Below, in pieces: positions 1 to 7,266 of a DNA stretch of 18,416 nt. The notes under the pieces were generated by a model. It had not been told where the DNA came from and searched no databases. It saw only the letters and a program-made list of their open reading frames with translations. The stretch is taken from positions 1 to 18,416 of the forward strand of contig USQL01000044.1 in NCBI GenBank assembly GCA_900556935.1. Reading direction: 5' to 3'. Every line of letters starts with the position of its first letter. Within the stretch, counting starts at the first letter, position 1. The DNA comes from an uncultured Eubacteriales bacterium (GTDB taxonomy: Bacteria > Bacillota > Clostridia > Oscillospirales > Oscillospiraceae). Made by a program: the position numbers and the translations under genes.

Positions 1-1169
1 AGCCGGTCCCCGCGGGCCGCCATAATGGCCGCCTCGTTTAATAGGTTGCTCAGGTCCGCGCCGGTAAAGCCGGAGGTTGCCCGGGCAACTGTCCGCAGGC
101 TGACGGTATCGTCCAGCTTCTTGTCCTTGGCATGGACCTTCAGAATCTCCTCCCGGCCCTTCACATCGGGTCGGTTGACCTGAATCTGCCGGTCAAACCG
201 GCCGGGCCGCAGCAGCGCCGGGTCCAGAATGTCCGGACGGTTGGTGGCCGCCAGGACGATGATGCCCTCGGTGTGGCCGAAGCCGTCCATCTCAACCAGG
301 AGCTGGTTCAAAGTCTGCTCCTTTTCATCATGGCCGCCGCCCAGGCCGGTGCCCCGCTTGCGGCCCACCGCGTCGATTTCATCAATGAACACAATGGCCG
401 GGGCCAGCTTCTTGGCCTGTTCGAACAGATCCCGGACACGGCTGGCACCGACACCCACGTACATTTCAACAAAATCAGAGCCGGAAATGGACAGGAACTG
501 GACCCCCGCCTCCCCCGCTACCGCACGGGCAAGCAGGGTCTTGCCGGTACCCGGAGGGCCCACCAGAAGGATGCCATGGGGAATGCGGGCACCGATTTCG
601 GTAAACTTTCCGGGGTTTCGAAGGAAGTCTACAATCTCCTGCAGCTCCTCCTTTTCCTCGTCCGCACCGGCCACATCCGCAAAGGTGACCTTTTTGCCGT
701 CCGGCACCCCAAGCACCGTCCGCGCCTTACCGAAATTCGCCATGGGATTGCTGCCGTTCATCCGGCCCATGAGTACCGTCCACAGCACCAGCAGCACCGC
801 GCCGACAATCAGCAGTGGGAGAATGAAATCATAGGCAGAGAAGCCCTTGTCTGGGGCCACATCATAGCTCAGCAGCACACCCTTCTCGGTCTGCTCCCGA
901 ATCAGGTCCCCGTTTTCCCGGAAAAACAGGTCTCGGTCCGCAAGGTTCGCCTTTAACTCCGTCTTGCCGCCCACAGGGGTATTAAGCTCCAGGGTAATGG
1001 AATTGTCCCGAATGACAAAGCTTTTGACCTGCTCCTGCTCCAACAGGTCCACGACCTGGGAATAGGGCACCGCGCTGACGGTTGAGGTCATCAGCCCGCT
1101 GGCCCAGGAGAGGACCAGAAACAGCACCGCCAGATACAGCACCGTGGGGATTAATTTTTTATAATTCAA
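1..1169 (-). CDS. ftsH: ATP-dependent zinc metalloprotease FtsH, N-terminal part (cut by window edge)
   Basis: FtsH is a membrane-anchored AAA+ protease that unfolds and degrades membrane and some soluble proteins. About 389 residues are visible: a TM helix near residues 7-25, an extracytoplasmic FtsH_ext domain, a second TM helix near 115-134, then the AAA domain. Walker A is GPPGTGKT (about 204-211), Walker B is IVFIDEID (about 261-268), and the arginine-finger stretch ends in RPGRFDR. The visible part stops just after the sensor-2 region (GFTGADLSNLLNEAA), so the M41 protease domain with its HEXXH zinc site lies outside the window. The start is a TTG at 1169, preceded by AAGGAG with 9-nt spacing; there is no in-frame ATG before the TM segment. 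It begins 24 bp after the hpt stop, the tilS-hpt-ftsH order known from Bacillus. Identity is very secure; the start is well supported. Confidence 0.96.
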   Translation of the reverse strand, partial: MNYKKLIPTVLYLAVLFLVLSWASGLMTSTVSAVPYSQVVDLLEQEQVKSFVIRDNSITLELNTPVGGKTELKANLADRDLFFRENGDLIREQTEKGVLLSYDVAPDKGFSAYDFILPLLIVGAVLLVLWTVLMGRMNGSNPMANFGKARTVLGVPDGKKVTFADVAGADEEKEELQEIVDFLRNPGKFTEIGARIPHGILLVGPPGTGKTLLARAVAGEAGVQFLSISGSDFVEMYVGVGASRVRDLFEQAKKLAPAIVFIDEIDAVGRKRGTGLGGGHDEKEQTLNQLLVEMDGFGHTEGIIVLAATNRPDILDPALLRPGRFDRQIQVNRPDVKGREEILKVHAKDKKLDDTVSLRTVARATSGFTGADLSNLLNEAAIMAARGDR

Positions 1170-1193
1170 ATTCAGAAACTCCTTATTTTTCCG

Positions 1194-1736
1194 TTATACG
1201 CCGTATACTTCCGGCTTCAAAACGCCGATATACGGAAGGTTCCGGTAATGTTCGTTGTAGTCCAGGCCATAGCCCACCACAAATTCGTTGGGCACCCGGT
1301 AGCCCACATAGTCCGGCTTCAGGGTGATGCCGGGCTTCCGGCGCTCGGGCTTGTCCAGGAAGGTGCAGATTTTTAAGGAAGCGGGGTTCTTGGAAAGCAG
1401 ATGCCGATAGGTAAAGTCCAGAGAATTGCCGGTATCGTAGATATCCTCCAGAATCAGCACATGGCGGCCCTGGATATCGCTGGAAATGTCCCGCTTGACC
1501 TCCATTGTTCCTGTAGAGGTGGTGCCCGCATAGGAGGAAATCCACATGAAGTCCATCTGGCAGGGGACTTTAATCTGCCGAATCATGTCCGCGTAAAAGA
1601 CAACAACGCCTTTGAGCACGCCGACAATCACCGGGTCCTTGTCCTGATAGTCTCTGGTGAGCTCCTCCCCCAGTTCCTGAATGCGCGCGCGAATCTGCTC
1701 CTCAGTGAAAAGAACCTTTAAAATATCATTTTCCAT
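1194..1736 (-). CDS. hpt: Hypoxanthine phosphoribosyltransferase
   Basis: Cytosolic purine-salvage enzyme that transfers the ribose-phosphate of PRPP to hypoxanthine or guanine to give IMP or GMP. Its 180 aa are the usual family length. The PRPP-binding loop LILEDIYDTGNSL is at about residues 94-106, with the acidic ED pair and TG intact. The conserved VGVLKGVVVF strand-loop is at 38-47 and the flexible-loop region SSYAGTTSTG at 67-76. The ATG at 1736 lies inside the end of tilS, with an 11-bp overlap, and its GGAGG ribosome site is in tilS codons, so translation is probably coupled. It is followed 24 bp later by ftsH. The tilS-hpt neighbourhood is classic for Firmicutes, where Hpt and TilS have been reported to act together on ftsH expression in Bacillus; nothing here tests that. 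Confidence 0.96.
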   Translation of the reverse strand: MENDILKVLFTEEQIRARIQELGEELTRDYQDKDPVIVGVLKGVVVFYADMIRQIKVPCQMDFMWISSYAGTTSTGTMEVKRDISSDIQGRHVLILEDIYDTGNSLDFTYRHLLSKNPASLKICTFLDKPERRKPGITLKPDYVGYRVPNEFVVGYGLDYNEHYRNLPYIGVLKPEVYGV

Positions 1737-3030
1737 ACTCCGAACCTCCGTTTGTTTCCTCTTGGTTGTTTTGACTCAGCCGCACCCGCACAGCGGGAAG
1801 CGCCAAGGCCCTGCGGCCCTCATGGACCCCCAGGCCGAAAACCGCCAGAACGCCCTCTTCATCCGCCAGTACCGGTACAAGCGGGCGCTGGGCAGCGGGA
1901 ATCTTGCGGTCGATATACAATTTTTTAAGCGTCTTTGTGCCGCCGGAAAGGGTGATGCTATCCCCCTCTTTTCGGCCGCGCAAGTAGAGTGCCCCCCGGG
2001 GCTGCACCAGAAAGCCGTCTGCCGTTTCCGAAAGGTCCTGGGCAAAGCTGCACACCACAGCTGCCCCCAGTTCCGGAATTTCCGTGCGTCCCGGGCAGCT
2101 CAGGCGGTGGGTAGAAAGGGACCTTCCCTGCTCTCGCCTTACCAGGCTGTCATATTCCCGGGCAACGGTCACCCCGCCGGGAAACCGCATAGATGCCGAG
2201 GGGTTCCAGTGAAACACCAGGGTTTCCAATTGCAAAATATGGACCTGTTCCGGCTCCTTCACCCCATTTTCCTTCAAAAAGCGCTCCAACAGCCGCCGCC
2301 GAAGCGGGGCGGCCATGGTCTGCAATTGAGATACGGGGGGCATTTTCTCCGGAAGCAGCGACTGCAAAAAGGCCTCATCCTGGCGAAGGGTCAGGGCCAA
2401 AGCCGAAAGGTTCTCCCCGATTCTGGGGTTTTCCCCATAGAGCAGCGGCATCACCCGGTGCCGGATTCGGTTTCTCAAAAAGGCGTTTTCCCCATTGGAG
2501 CTATCCTCCACATGAGGAAGATGGTATTCCTTCAGAAAGGCATCCACATCCCGGCGGGTGACGGAGAGCATCGGGCGGATTACATTTCCGCTGACAGGGG
2601 CGATGGCCCCCAGGCCTTTGAGCCCGGTGCCCCGAAGCAGGCGGAGCAGCACCGTTTCGGCGTTGTCGTCAGCGGTGTGGGCCGTGGCCACCTTTCCCGG
2701 GAGTCCCCGGAGGAAGGCATACCGTGCCTCTCTGGCGGCAGCCTCCAGGCCCTTCTTTCCGGGTGACACCCGCGCCCCGGAGACATGAATGGGAATGTCG
2801 TAGCGCCCACAGAAATCCCGGCAGAACGCTTCGTCCCGGTCCGACTCCTCCCCCCGGAGATGGTGGTTAAAATGGGCCGCCTCCAGGGTGATGTCCAGCT
2901 CCTCCTTTAAAAGGTACAGTGAAAACAGGAGCGCCACAGAGTCCGCCCCGCCGGAGAGCGCCACCGTCACCCTGTCCCCGGGGGATAAAAGGCGGTATTC
3001 TTTCAGGAAGGCCCGCAGTTTACTCAGCAT
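1726..3030 (-). CDS. tilS: tRNA(Ile)-lysidine synthetase
   Basis: TilS attaches lysine to C34 of the CAU-anticodon tRNA-Ile using ATP, switching decoding from AUG to AUA and charging from Met to Ile. From the chosen start the protein is 434 aa, within the usual 430-470 range. The N-type ATP pyrophosphatase PP-loop SGGADS is at residues 26-31, preceded by a typical VTVAL strand. HFNHHLRGEESDRDE and AHTADDNAETVLLRLLRG follow, as in the family. The C-terminal half is the less conserved TilS tRNA-binding domain, including HEGRRALALPAVRVRL near the end. The start is the ATG at 3030, with GGAG 7 nt upstream, overlapping the dnaB stop by 11 bp. A longer reading from 3132 would lie almost wholly inside dnaB and adds residues unlike TilS, so I reject it. 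Confidence 0.95.
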   Translation of the reverse strand: MLSKLRAFLKEYRLLSPGDRVTVALSGGADSVALLFSLYLLKEELDITLEAAHFNHHLRGEESDRDEAFCRDFCGRYDIPIHVSGARVSPGKKGLEAAAREARYAFLRGLPGKVATAHTADDNAETVLLRLLRGTGLKGLGAIAPVSGNVIRPMLSVTRRDVDAFLKEYHLPHVEDSSNGENAFLRNRIRHRVMPLLYGENPRIGENLSALALTLRQDEAFLQSLLPEKMPPVSQLQTMAAPLRRRLLERFLKENGVKEPEQVHILQLETLVFHWNPSASMRFPGGVTVAREYDSLVRREQGRSLSTHRLSCPGRTEIPELGAAVVCSFAQDLSETADGFLVQPRGALYLRGRKEGDSITLSGGTKTLKKLYIDRKIPAAQRPLVPVLADEEGVLAVFGLGVHEGRRALALPAVRVRLSQNNQEETNGGSEYGK

Positions 3031-4357
3031 GCTTCCACTCCCGGTCCGCGAAGGACTGATACTGGCCCACCCACTGGAGCTTGACCGCGCCGGTCTCACC
3101 GTGACGGTTTTTCGCCACGATGCACTCGGCAACGCCCTTATCCTCGGTGTTTGGATTATAGTACTCGTCCCGGTAGAGGAACATCACGGAGTCCGCGTCC
3201 TGCTCGATAGCGCCGGATTCCCGAAGATCCGACAGAATGGGCCGCTTGTCCGTCCGGCTTTCCACCGCACGGGACAGCTGGCTCAGGCAAATCACGGGAA
3301 CATTCAGCTCCTTAGCCATGATTTTCAGGGAACGGGAGATTTCGCCCACCACGACCACACGGTTTTCGCTGTTTTTTCCGTAGCCGGAGCCCTGCATCAG
3401 CTGCAGGTAGTCGATAATCACCAGGCCTAAGTTATCCAGGCGGCGGCACTTTGCGTTGATGTCCGCAACGGTCACCGTGGGGTTGTCGTCAATTCGGATA
3501 TCCATACGGCTGAGCTCGTCGGAGGCCATGCAGAGCTTGGTCCACTCCTCGTCACTGAGCTTGCCGGTTGCCAGCTTTTGCAGCTCCACATAGCTCTTGT
3601 TGGCCAAAAGTCGCATTGCCAGCTGCTCCCGTGACATTTCCAAATTGAAAATGGCCACGGTTTTCTTGTAGGAATGAGCAACATTGACCCCGATATTCAG
3701 GGCAAACGCGGATTTACCCATGGCAGGACGGGCAGCAATCAGCAATAGGTCCGACTTGTTCAGACCGTTAATCTTGCTGTCCAGGTCCTTAAGACCCGTG
3801 GACATACCGGCAATGGCGGAATCCGACTGGGAAAGCTCATCCAGGTGGTCAAAAACCTTGTGCAGGGTGGTGCCGATGTGCTCCAGGCTGTCGCCCCGCT
3901 CGCCCTTTCGAAGGGCATAGATTTTTTTCTCCGCTGATTCCAGGATCTCCCCGGCAGTGCCCATCTGCTCATAGACCATCTGGGAGATATCTCCCGCCGC
4001 CTGGCCCAGGCCGCGAAGCATTGCCTTTTCCTGGACGATATTGGCATATCTGACCACATTTGCGGCGGTCGGGGTGATTTCCATGAGCTGCATCACGTAC
4101 TCCCGAGAGTTATCGTGATAGTAGCCCAGCTCCTTCAGCTTATCCAAAATGGTAACGGGGTCGATGGTCTCGGAGAAATTGAACATGGTATAGACCGTTT
4201 CATAGATCTCCCGGTTCTGTTCCTGGTAAAAATCCTCCGGCTTCAGAATCCCGATGACCTCCGTCACGCACCGGCTATCGATGAGAATGGAGCCCAATAC
4301 GGCCTGCTCCGCCTCCAACGACTGGGGCTGCTGTTTGGCCATCAATTCTTCATCCAT
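3020..4357 (-). CDS. dnaB: Replicative DNA helicase DnaB
   Basis: Hexameric 5'-3' helicase that unwinds DNA ahead of the replisome (called DnaC in Bacillus). Its 445 aa are the normal length. The N-terminal DnaB domain covers about residues 8-110 and begins with PQSLEAEQAVLGSIL. The RecA-like C-terminal domain starts near 180, with GMSTGLKDLD, Walker A ARPAMGKSA at about 209-217, Walker B LVIIDYLQLM near 313-322, and the DLRESGAIEQDAD motif (arginine-finger/H4 region). No intein or insertion is visible. The start at ATG 4357 has AAGGAG with 7-nt spacing. It lies 39 bp after rplI, the conserved gdpP-rplI-dnaB order of Firmicutes, and its stop overlaps tilS. Confidence 0.97.
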   Translation of the reverse strand: MDEELMAKQQPQSLEAEQAVLGSILIDSRCVTEVIGILKPEDFYQEQNREIYETVYTMFNFSETIDPVTILDKLKELGYYHDNSREYVMQLMEITPTAANVVRYANIVQEKAMLRGLGQAAGDISQMVYEQMGTAGEILESAEKKIYALRKGERGDSLEHIGTTLHKVFDHLDELSQSDSAIAGMSTGLKDLDSKINGLNKSDLLLIAARPAMGKSAFALNIGVNVAHSYKKTVAIFNLEMSREQLAMRLLANKSYVELQKLATGKLSDEEWTKLCMASDELSRMDIRIDDNPTVTVADINAKCRRLDNLGLVIIDYLQLMQGSGYGKNSENRVVVVGEISRSLKIMAKELNVPVICLSQLSRAVESRTDKRPILSDLRESGAIEQDADSVMFLYRDEYYNPNTEDKGVAECIVAKNRHGETGAVKLQWVGQYQSFADREWKHAE

Positions 4358-4396
4358 AGTTTCTCTCCTTCGCGCAAGTGAAATTATTTAATAGGA

Positions 4397-4843
4397 TTAC
4401 GCTTCCTCGATTTTTACAGTCAGAGGGGCGGTAATCTCATAGCCCAGCTTGCAGGTCACGGTATAGGTGCCCACATTCTTGATGGCATCGGCAATGACAA
4501 TCTTCCGCTTATCCAGATTGATGCCGGTTTTTGCCTTCAAAGCATCGGCAATTTCCTGGTTGGTGATGGAGCCGAAGAGACGGCCGTTGCCGCCGCCCTT
4601 GGCCATAACGGTGACGGTCATCTCCCGCAGCTTCTTGGCGGTTTCCATGGCCTCGGCCTTTTCCTTGGCAATGCGCTCCTGGGTGGCCTTATCGTTCATA
4701 CGCATGGTGTTCACCGCATCGGCGGTCGCCTCGATGGCGATTTTTCTGGGCAGCATATAGTTCCGGGCGTAGCCGTCGGAAACCTCCAGCATCTGGCCCT
4801 TCTTGCCCTTTCCACGAACATCCTGCAACAAAATAACTTTCAT
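4397..4843 (-). CDS. rplI: 50S ribosomal protein L9
   Basis: Large-subunit protein that binds 23S rRNA near the L1 stalk and helps limit frameshifting and ribosome collisions. Its 148 aa match the usual bacterial length. The N-terminal L9 domain starts MKVILLQDVRGKGKKGQ and carries the family signature GYARNYMLPRKIA. A charged connecting helix (about residues 48-75) leads to the C-terminal domain, which contains GRLFGSITNQEIADAL. The ATG at 4843 has AAGGAG about 10 nt upstream. It sits 14 bp after the gdpP stop and 39 bp before dnaB, so it is almost certainly cotranscribed with both. Nothing unusual is seen. Confidence 0.97.
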   Translation of the reverse strand: MKVILLQDVRGKGKKGQMLEVSDGYARNYMLPRKIAIEATADAVNTMRMNDKATQERIAKEKAEAMETAKKLREMTVTVMAKGGGNGRLFGSITNQEIADALKAKTGINLDKRKIVIADAIKNVGTYTVTCKLGYEITAPLTVKIEEA

Positions 4844-4857
4844 TTTTCCAATTCTCC

Positions 4858-6825
4858 TTATTCTTCATAGAAAGCGTCAATCGACGCAATCAGTTTATCC
4901 AATGCATCCTTTACGGTAACGCCCTGCATCTGCGCGCCCGCGGTGGCCGCGTTGCCGCCGCCCCCCAGGGGTTCCAGAATCATCTGCACGTTGGCCGTGC
5001 CGATGCTGCGGGCAGAAATGATCGTAACGTCTCCGTCGGGATAGAGCACGAAGGAGGCGGTGATGCCGGAAATGTTTAATAGCTCGTCCGCTGCCTGAGC
5101 AGCCAGAATCCGGTTGGTCGGCACATCCAGAGCGGCAATGGCCAAATCGTCCCGGTAGAGCTTGGCTTCCTTGATAATCTGATACTTTTCCAGCGTATCA
5201 TGGAAGTCGTTCTGCAACAATAACTTTACTTCCGTTGTGTCGGCCCCCAGACGGCGCAGGACCGCCGCGGCCTCAAAGGTGCGTTCGCCGGTACGGACGT
5301 TAAAGAACTTGGTATCCAGGCAGATACCTGCCATCAGGCTCTTGGCCTCGATGGGCAAAACGTCCCGGCTCTCCACGGCATAGGTCACCAGCTCCGTCAC
5401 CAGCTCAGATGCCGAAGAGGCGTAGGTCTCGTGGAGGTTGACAACCACGGGGTTAATATAATCCGCCGCCCGCCGGTGGTGGTCCACCACGCAGACCTTA
5501 GAAATGGCCTCCAGGAGGGGTTTGAACTCCACCTGGTCCGGGCGGTTGGTATCCACCACAATCAGGATGCTCTTGTTGTCACAGGCAAGCAGCGCATCCT
5601 GGCCGGAGAGGAACACATCCCGGTATTCCGGCACGTTGCGCAGCTCCTCCAAAAGTCTGGGACAGGCGTTGTTTTCCAAATCGATGACAATGCTGGCCTT
5701 CTTCCCCTTCTTCCGGCACAGGCAGTTGATGCCGACCGCCGCACCCAGGGAATCCAAATCCGCACTACGGTGTCCCATGATAAACACATGGTCGCTCTGG
5801 GCAATCAGCTCCATCATGGAGTTGGCCGTCACCCGGGACCGGACCTTGCTGCGGTACTCCGTCTCCTTGCTGCGGCCTCCGTAGAAATCGAAATTAAATC
5901 GGTCCTTGATCACCGCCTGGTCACCGCCCCGGCTCAGGGCCATTTCAATGCTCAGAGCCGCAAAGCTGTAGCCCTCCTCAAAGTCCGCGCCATCCACACC
6001 CAGACCGATGGAAATGGAGGCGGCCAGTCCGGAAGGGCTGGCGACCTTATGAATCTTTTCCAGAAGGGAGAACTTATCCGCCTTGGCCCGGTCCAAATCC
6101 CGCTTCTCAAAGATAAACAGGAACCGGTTCCGCTCCAGGCGGCGCAGAAGGCCCCGGTAATCCTCGGTCCACTGGGTAATGGTGTCGTTCAGGTTGGCGT
6201 TGAGCTTGGAAATGGCGCTCTCCGTCAGGTTCTGGGTCATTTCCTCGTAATTATCAATGAGGATAATGGCAATCACAGGGCGGGAGCGGATATACTCGTC
6301 CCGCACCTGGTACATTTCCGTCAAATCGCTGAGATACAGCACAGCCAGTCGGCTTCCGGCTGTGCGAAGAAGGCTGCCGTATACTCTGTAGCGGCACTGG
6401 CCCAAGGTCACATCCTGGGGTGCCTCATTTTTACCGGCGGTCAGGAAATCCAGGGTGACACCGGGGAGTACATTTTCCAGTCTCTCATCCGACAGGGCCT
6501 TCAGGCCGCCGGAAAGCTGGGAAAAACGGTAGTTCTCCCAAACCACCGTCCGGTCATCCATCTGCACCATCAGGGACGGAAGCGGGCCATCCCCCTTGCA
6601 GACGCTCTCCAGGGAATCCGGGTCGGACTGCAGGAACTGCTGCAGCGCGCGCTTGCGGTATTGCCGCTCCACCAGATAGAACGTCAGTGTCAGCAGTGCC
6701 ACCACCAACTCTCCCACACCCAGCCAGGTGCGGCCCGTTAAGAACGAAAGGCCACAGAAGCCAAAGAGGATGATAAAGTAAACGCCCTTCCCAGGCCTGA
6801 GCAAATGCTCCAGCTTTTTTCCCAT
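4858..6825 (-). CDS. gdpP: GdpP-type cyclic-di-AMP phosphodiesterase (DHH/DHHA1, membrane-bound)
   Basis: Membrane phosphodiesterase that cleaves c-di-AMP to pApA and so sets potassium/osmotic and cell-wall homeostasis. Its 655 aa compare with about 659 in Bacillus YybT. Order seen: two TM helices (about 15-30 and 35-53); a PAS-like region (about 85-170); a degenerate GGDEF domain (about 175-315) with no GGDEF loop and ERNRF in its place; then DHH (about 340-500) and DHHA1 (to the end). Likely metal ligands are present: H352, D356 and D358 in GHRSADLDS, D425 in VVDTNRP, the DHH triplet at 448-450, and D504 in ICLDTKFF. Two positions look atypical: DTN where I expect DTH, and GGGGN at 621-625 where I expect GGGGH. 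First gene of the operon; ATG 6825 follows AAAGGAG. Family is certain; catalytic competence is likely but not proven. Confidence 0.93.
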   Translation of the reverse strand: MGKKLEHLLRPGKGVYFIILFGFCGLSFLTGRTWLGVGELVVALLTLTFYLVERQYRKRALQQFLQSDPDSLESVCKGDGPLPSLMVQMDDRTVVWENYRFSQLSGGLKALSDERLENVLPGVTLDFLTAGKNEAPQDVTLGQCRYRVYGSLLRTAGSRLAVLYLSDLTEMYQVRDEYIRSRPVIAIILIDNYEEMTQNLTESAISKLNANLNDTITQWTEDYRGLLRRLERNRFLFIFEKRDLDRAKADKFSLLEKIHKVASPSGLAASISIGLGVDGADFEEGYSFAALSIEMALSRGGDQAVIKDRFNFDFYGGRSKETEYRSKVRSRVTANSMMELIAQSDHVFIMGHRSADLDSLGAAVGINCLCRKKGKKASIVIDLENNACPRLLEELRNVPEYRDVFLSGQDALLACDNKSILIVVDTNRPDQVEFKPLLEAISKVCVVDHHRRAADYINPVVVNLHETYASSASELVTELVTYAVESRDVLPIEAKSLMAGICLDTKFFNVRTGERTFEAAAVLRRLGADTTEVKLLLQNDFHDTLEKYQIIKEAKLYRDDLAIAALDVPTNRILAAQAADELLNISGITASFVLYPDGDVTIISARSIGTANVQMILEPLGGGGNAATAGAQMQGVTVKDALDKLIASIDAFYEE

Positions 6826-6863
6826 ATCCGGGCTCCTTTCCGTGTGCGGTGATAGGTTTTATT

Positions 6864-6892
6864 ATTATATCAAAACAAGTTGCCAATGGCAA
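6864..6892 (-). promoter_or_regulatory. Sigma-A-type promoter for the gdpP-rplI-dnaB-tilS-hpt-ftsH run
   Basis: Read on the minus strand, TTGCCA (6892-6887) and a perfect TATAAT (6869-6864) are separated by exactly 17 bp. The predicted transcript start is near 6857, leaving a leader of about 30 nt before the gdpP ATG at 6825. No other convincing promoter is seen between the genes of the run. Confidence 0.82.
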
Positions 6893-6894
6893 CT
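6878..6894. promoter_or_regulatory. 17-bp palindrome over the gdpP -35 element (operator candidate)
   Basis: The plus strand reads agttgccaatggcaact, two perfect 8-bp arms around one central base. With one unpaired base, a second layer (AAAAC at 6872-6876 with GTTTT at 6895-6899) extends the symmetry. The palindrome covers the -35 hexamer of the gdpP promoter and part of the spacer, the position of a classical repressor operator. I do not recognise a specific regulator. Confidence 0.5.
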
Positions 6895-6941
6895 GTTTTT
6901 CTGCGCTTTTTCGTCCTCAAAATGTTTACGAAAAATAAATG

Positions 6942-6970
6942 TATACTTTTGGGGAAAGTTGTGCTATACT
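6942..6970 (+). promoter_or_regulatory. Extended -10 promoter toward RNase J / leader RNA
   Basis: TGcTATACT at 6962-6970 is a good extended -10 element. The hexamer 17 bp upstream (6942-6947, TATACT) is a poor -35, which is acceptable for an extended -10 promoter. Transcription would start near 6977, giving a 290-nt leader before the RNase J start at 7267. It lies back to back with the gdpP promoter. Confidence 0.55.
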
Positions 6971-6976
6971 ATATTG

Positions 6977-7140
6977 CGAATTGCGCGGGTAGGCAGACCC
7001 GGCAGACAAAAGAGACAGGCACGGATGTGCCGCCAGAGGAAGCCCCTTTCCCTTGAACCCTTCGCGTATGCCTCCGGGCGCGCAGGCGACAGACGTTCAA
7101 GGCATAATTGCCGTTTTTGCGGCGTGGGGCTGATCTTTTT
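6977..7140 (+). ncRNA. Candidate structured RNA (6S-like or leader RNA) before RNase J
   Basis: This region has no open frame with a ribosome site but several ordered inverted repeats. CGGGT 6986-6990 pairs with ACCCG 6997-7001. GGCAC 7018-7022 pairs with GTGCC 7027-7031 around GGAT. AGCCCC 7041-7046 pairs with GGGGCT 7126-7131 and encloses CCTTGAAC 7051-7058 / GTTCAAGG 7095-7102 (with GCCT 7070-7073 / AGGC 7084-7087 inside) and GCCG 7110-7113 / CGGC 7120-7123. The closing arm is followed by GATCTTTTT, a plausible end. About 164 nt from predicted start to T-run is the size of 6S RNA. The CCTTGAAC...GTTCAAGG hairpin followed by GCC...TGCGGCG resembles the 3' part of E. coli 6S as I remember it. 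However, I cannot find the expected long 5'-3' closing stem, so the class is uncertain. It could equally be a cis-acting RNase J leader. Confidence 0.42.
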
Positions 7141-7266
7141 GGAATATACGCGGGCGTTTCCCGGTGAAAAACGGCGTTTTCAGGGCCTTCTTTTCCCGGC
7201 GCGGCTGCTTTGTTTGCTATGTAATTTTACCATTTTTACGTATTTTGAAAGGAGCTATTACACAAA
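7141..7266 (+). other. Remainder of the RNase J upstream region
   Basis: After the T-run at 7136-7140 come 126 bp that I cannot assign. They contain weak inverted repeats (for example AAAAC/GTTTT around 7168-7180) and an AT-rich stretch at 7218-7250. There is no good promoter match; TGTAAT at 7220-7225 has no fitting -35. The AAAGGAG ribosome site of RNase J is at 7248-7254. Confidence 0.4.

Noticed and set aside
3031..3132. N-terminal extension of TilS by 34 residues
   Set aside because: It lies inside dnaB, is Ser/Arg-rich and unlike TilS. ATG 3030 has a proper ribosome site and family-like N-terminus.
5431..6741. 436-codon plus-strand frame opposite gdpP, and a similar 354-codon minus-strand frame opposite RNase J (7570-8634)
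   Set aside because: The same reasoning applies: the opposite strand carries a clear conserved protein across the whole interval.
6878..6900. Plus-strand terminator at the palindrome followed by GTTTTT
   Set aside because: No plus-strand transcript is expected to reach it, the loop would be only 3 nt, and its position over a promoter -35 explains it better as an operator.
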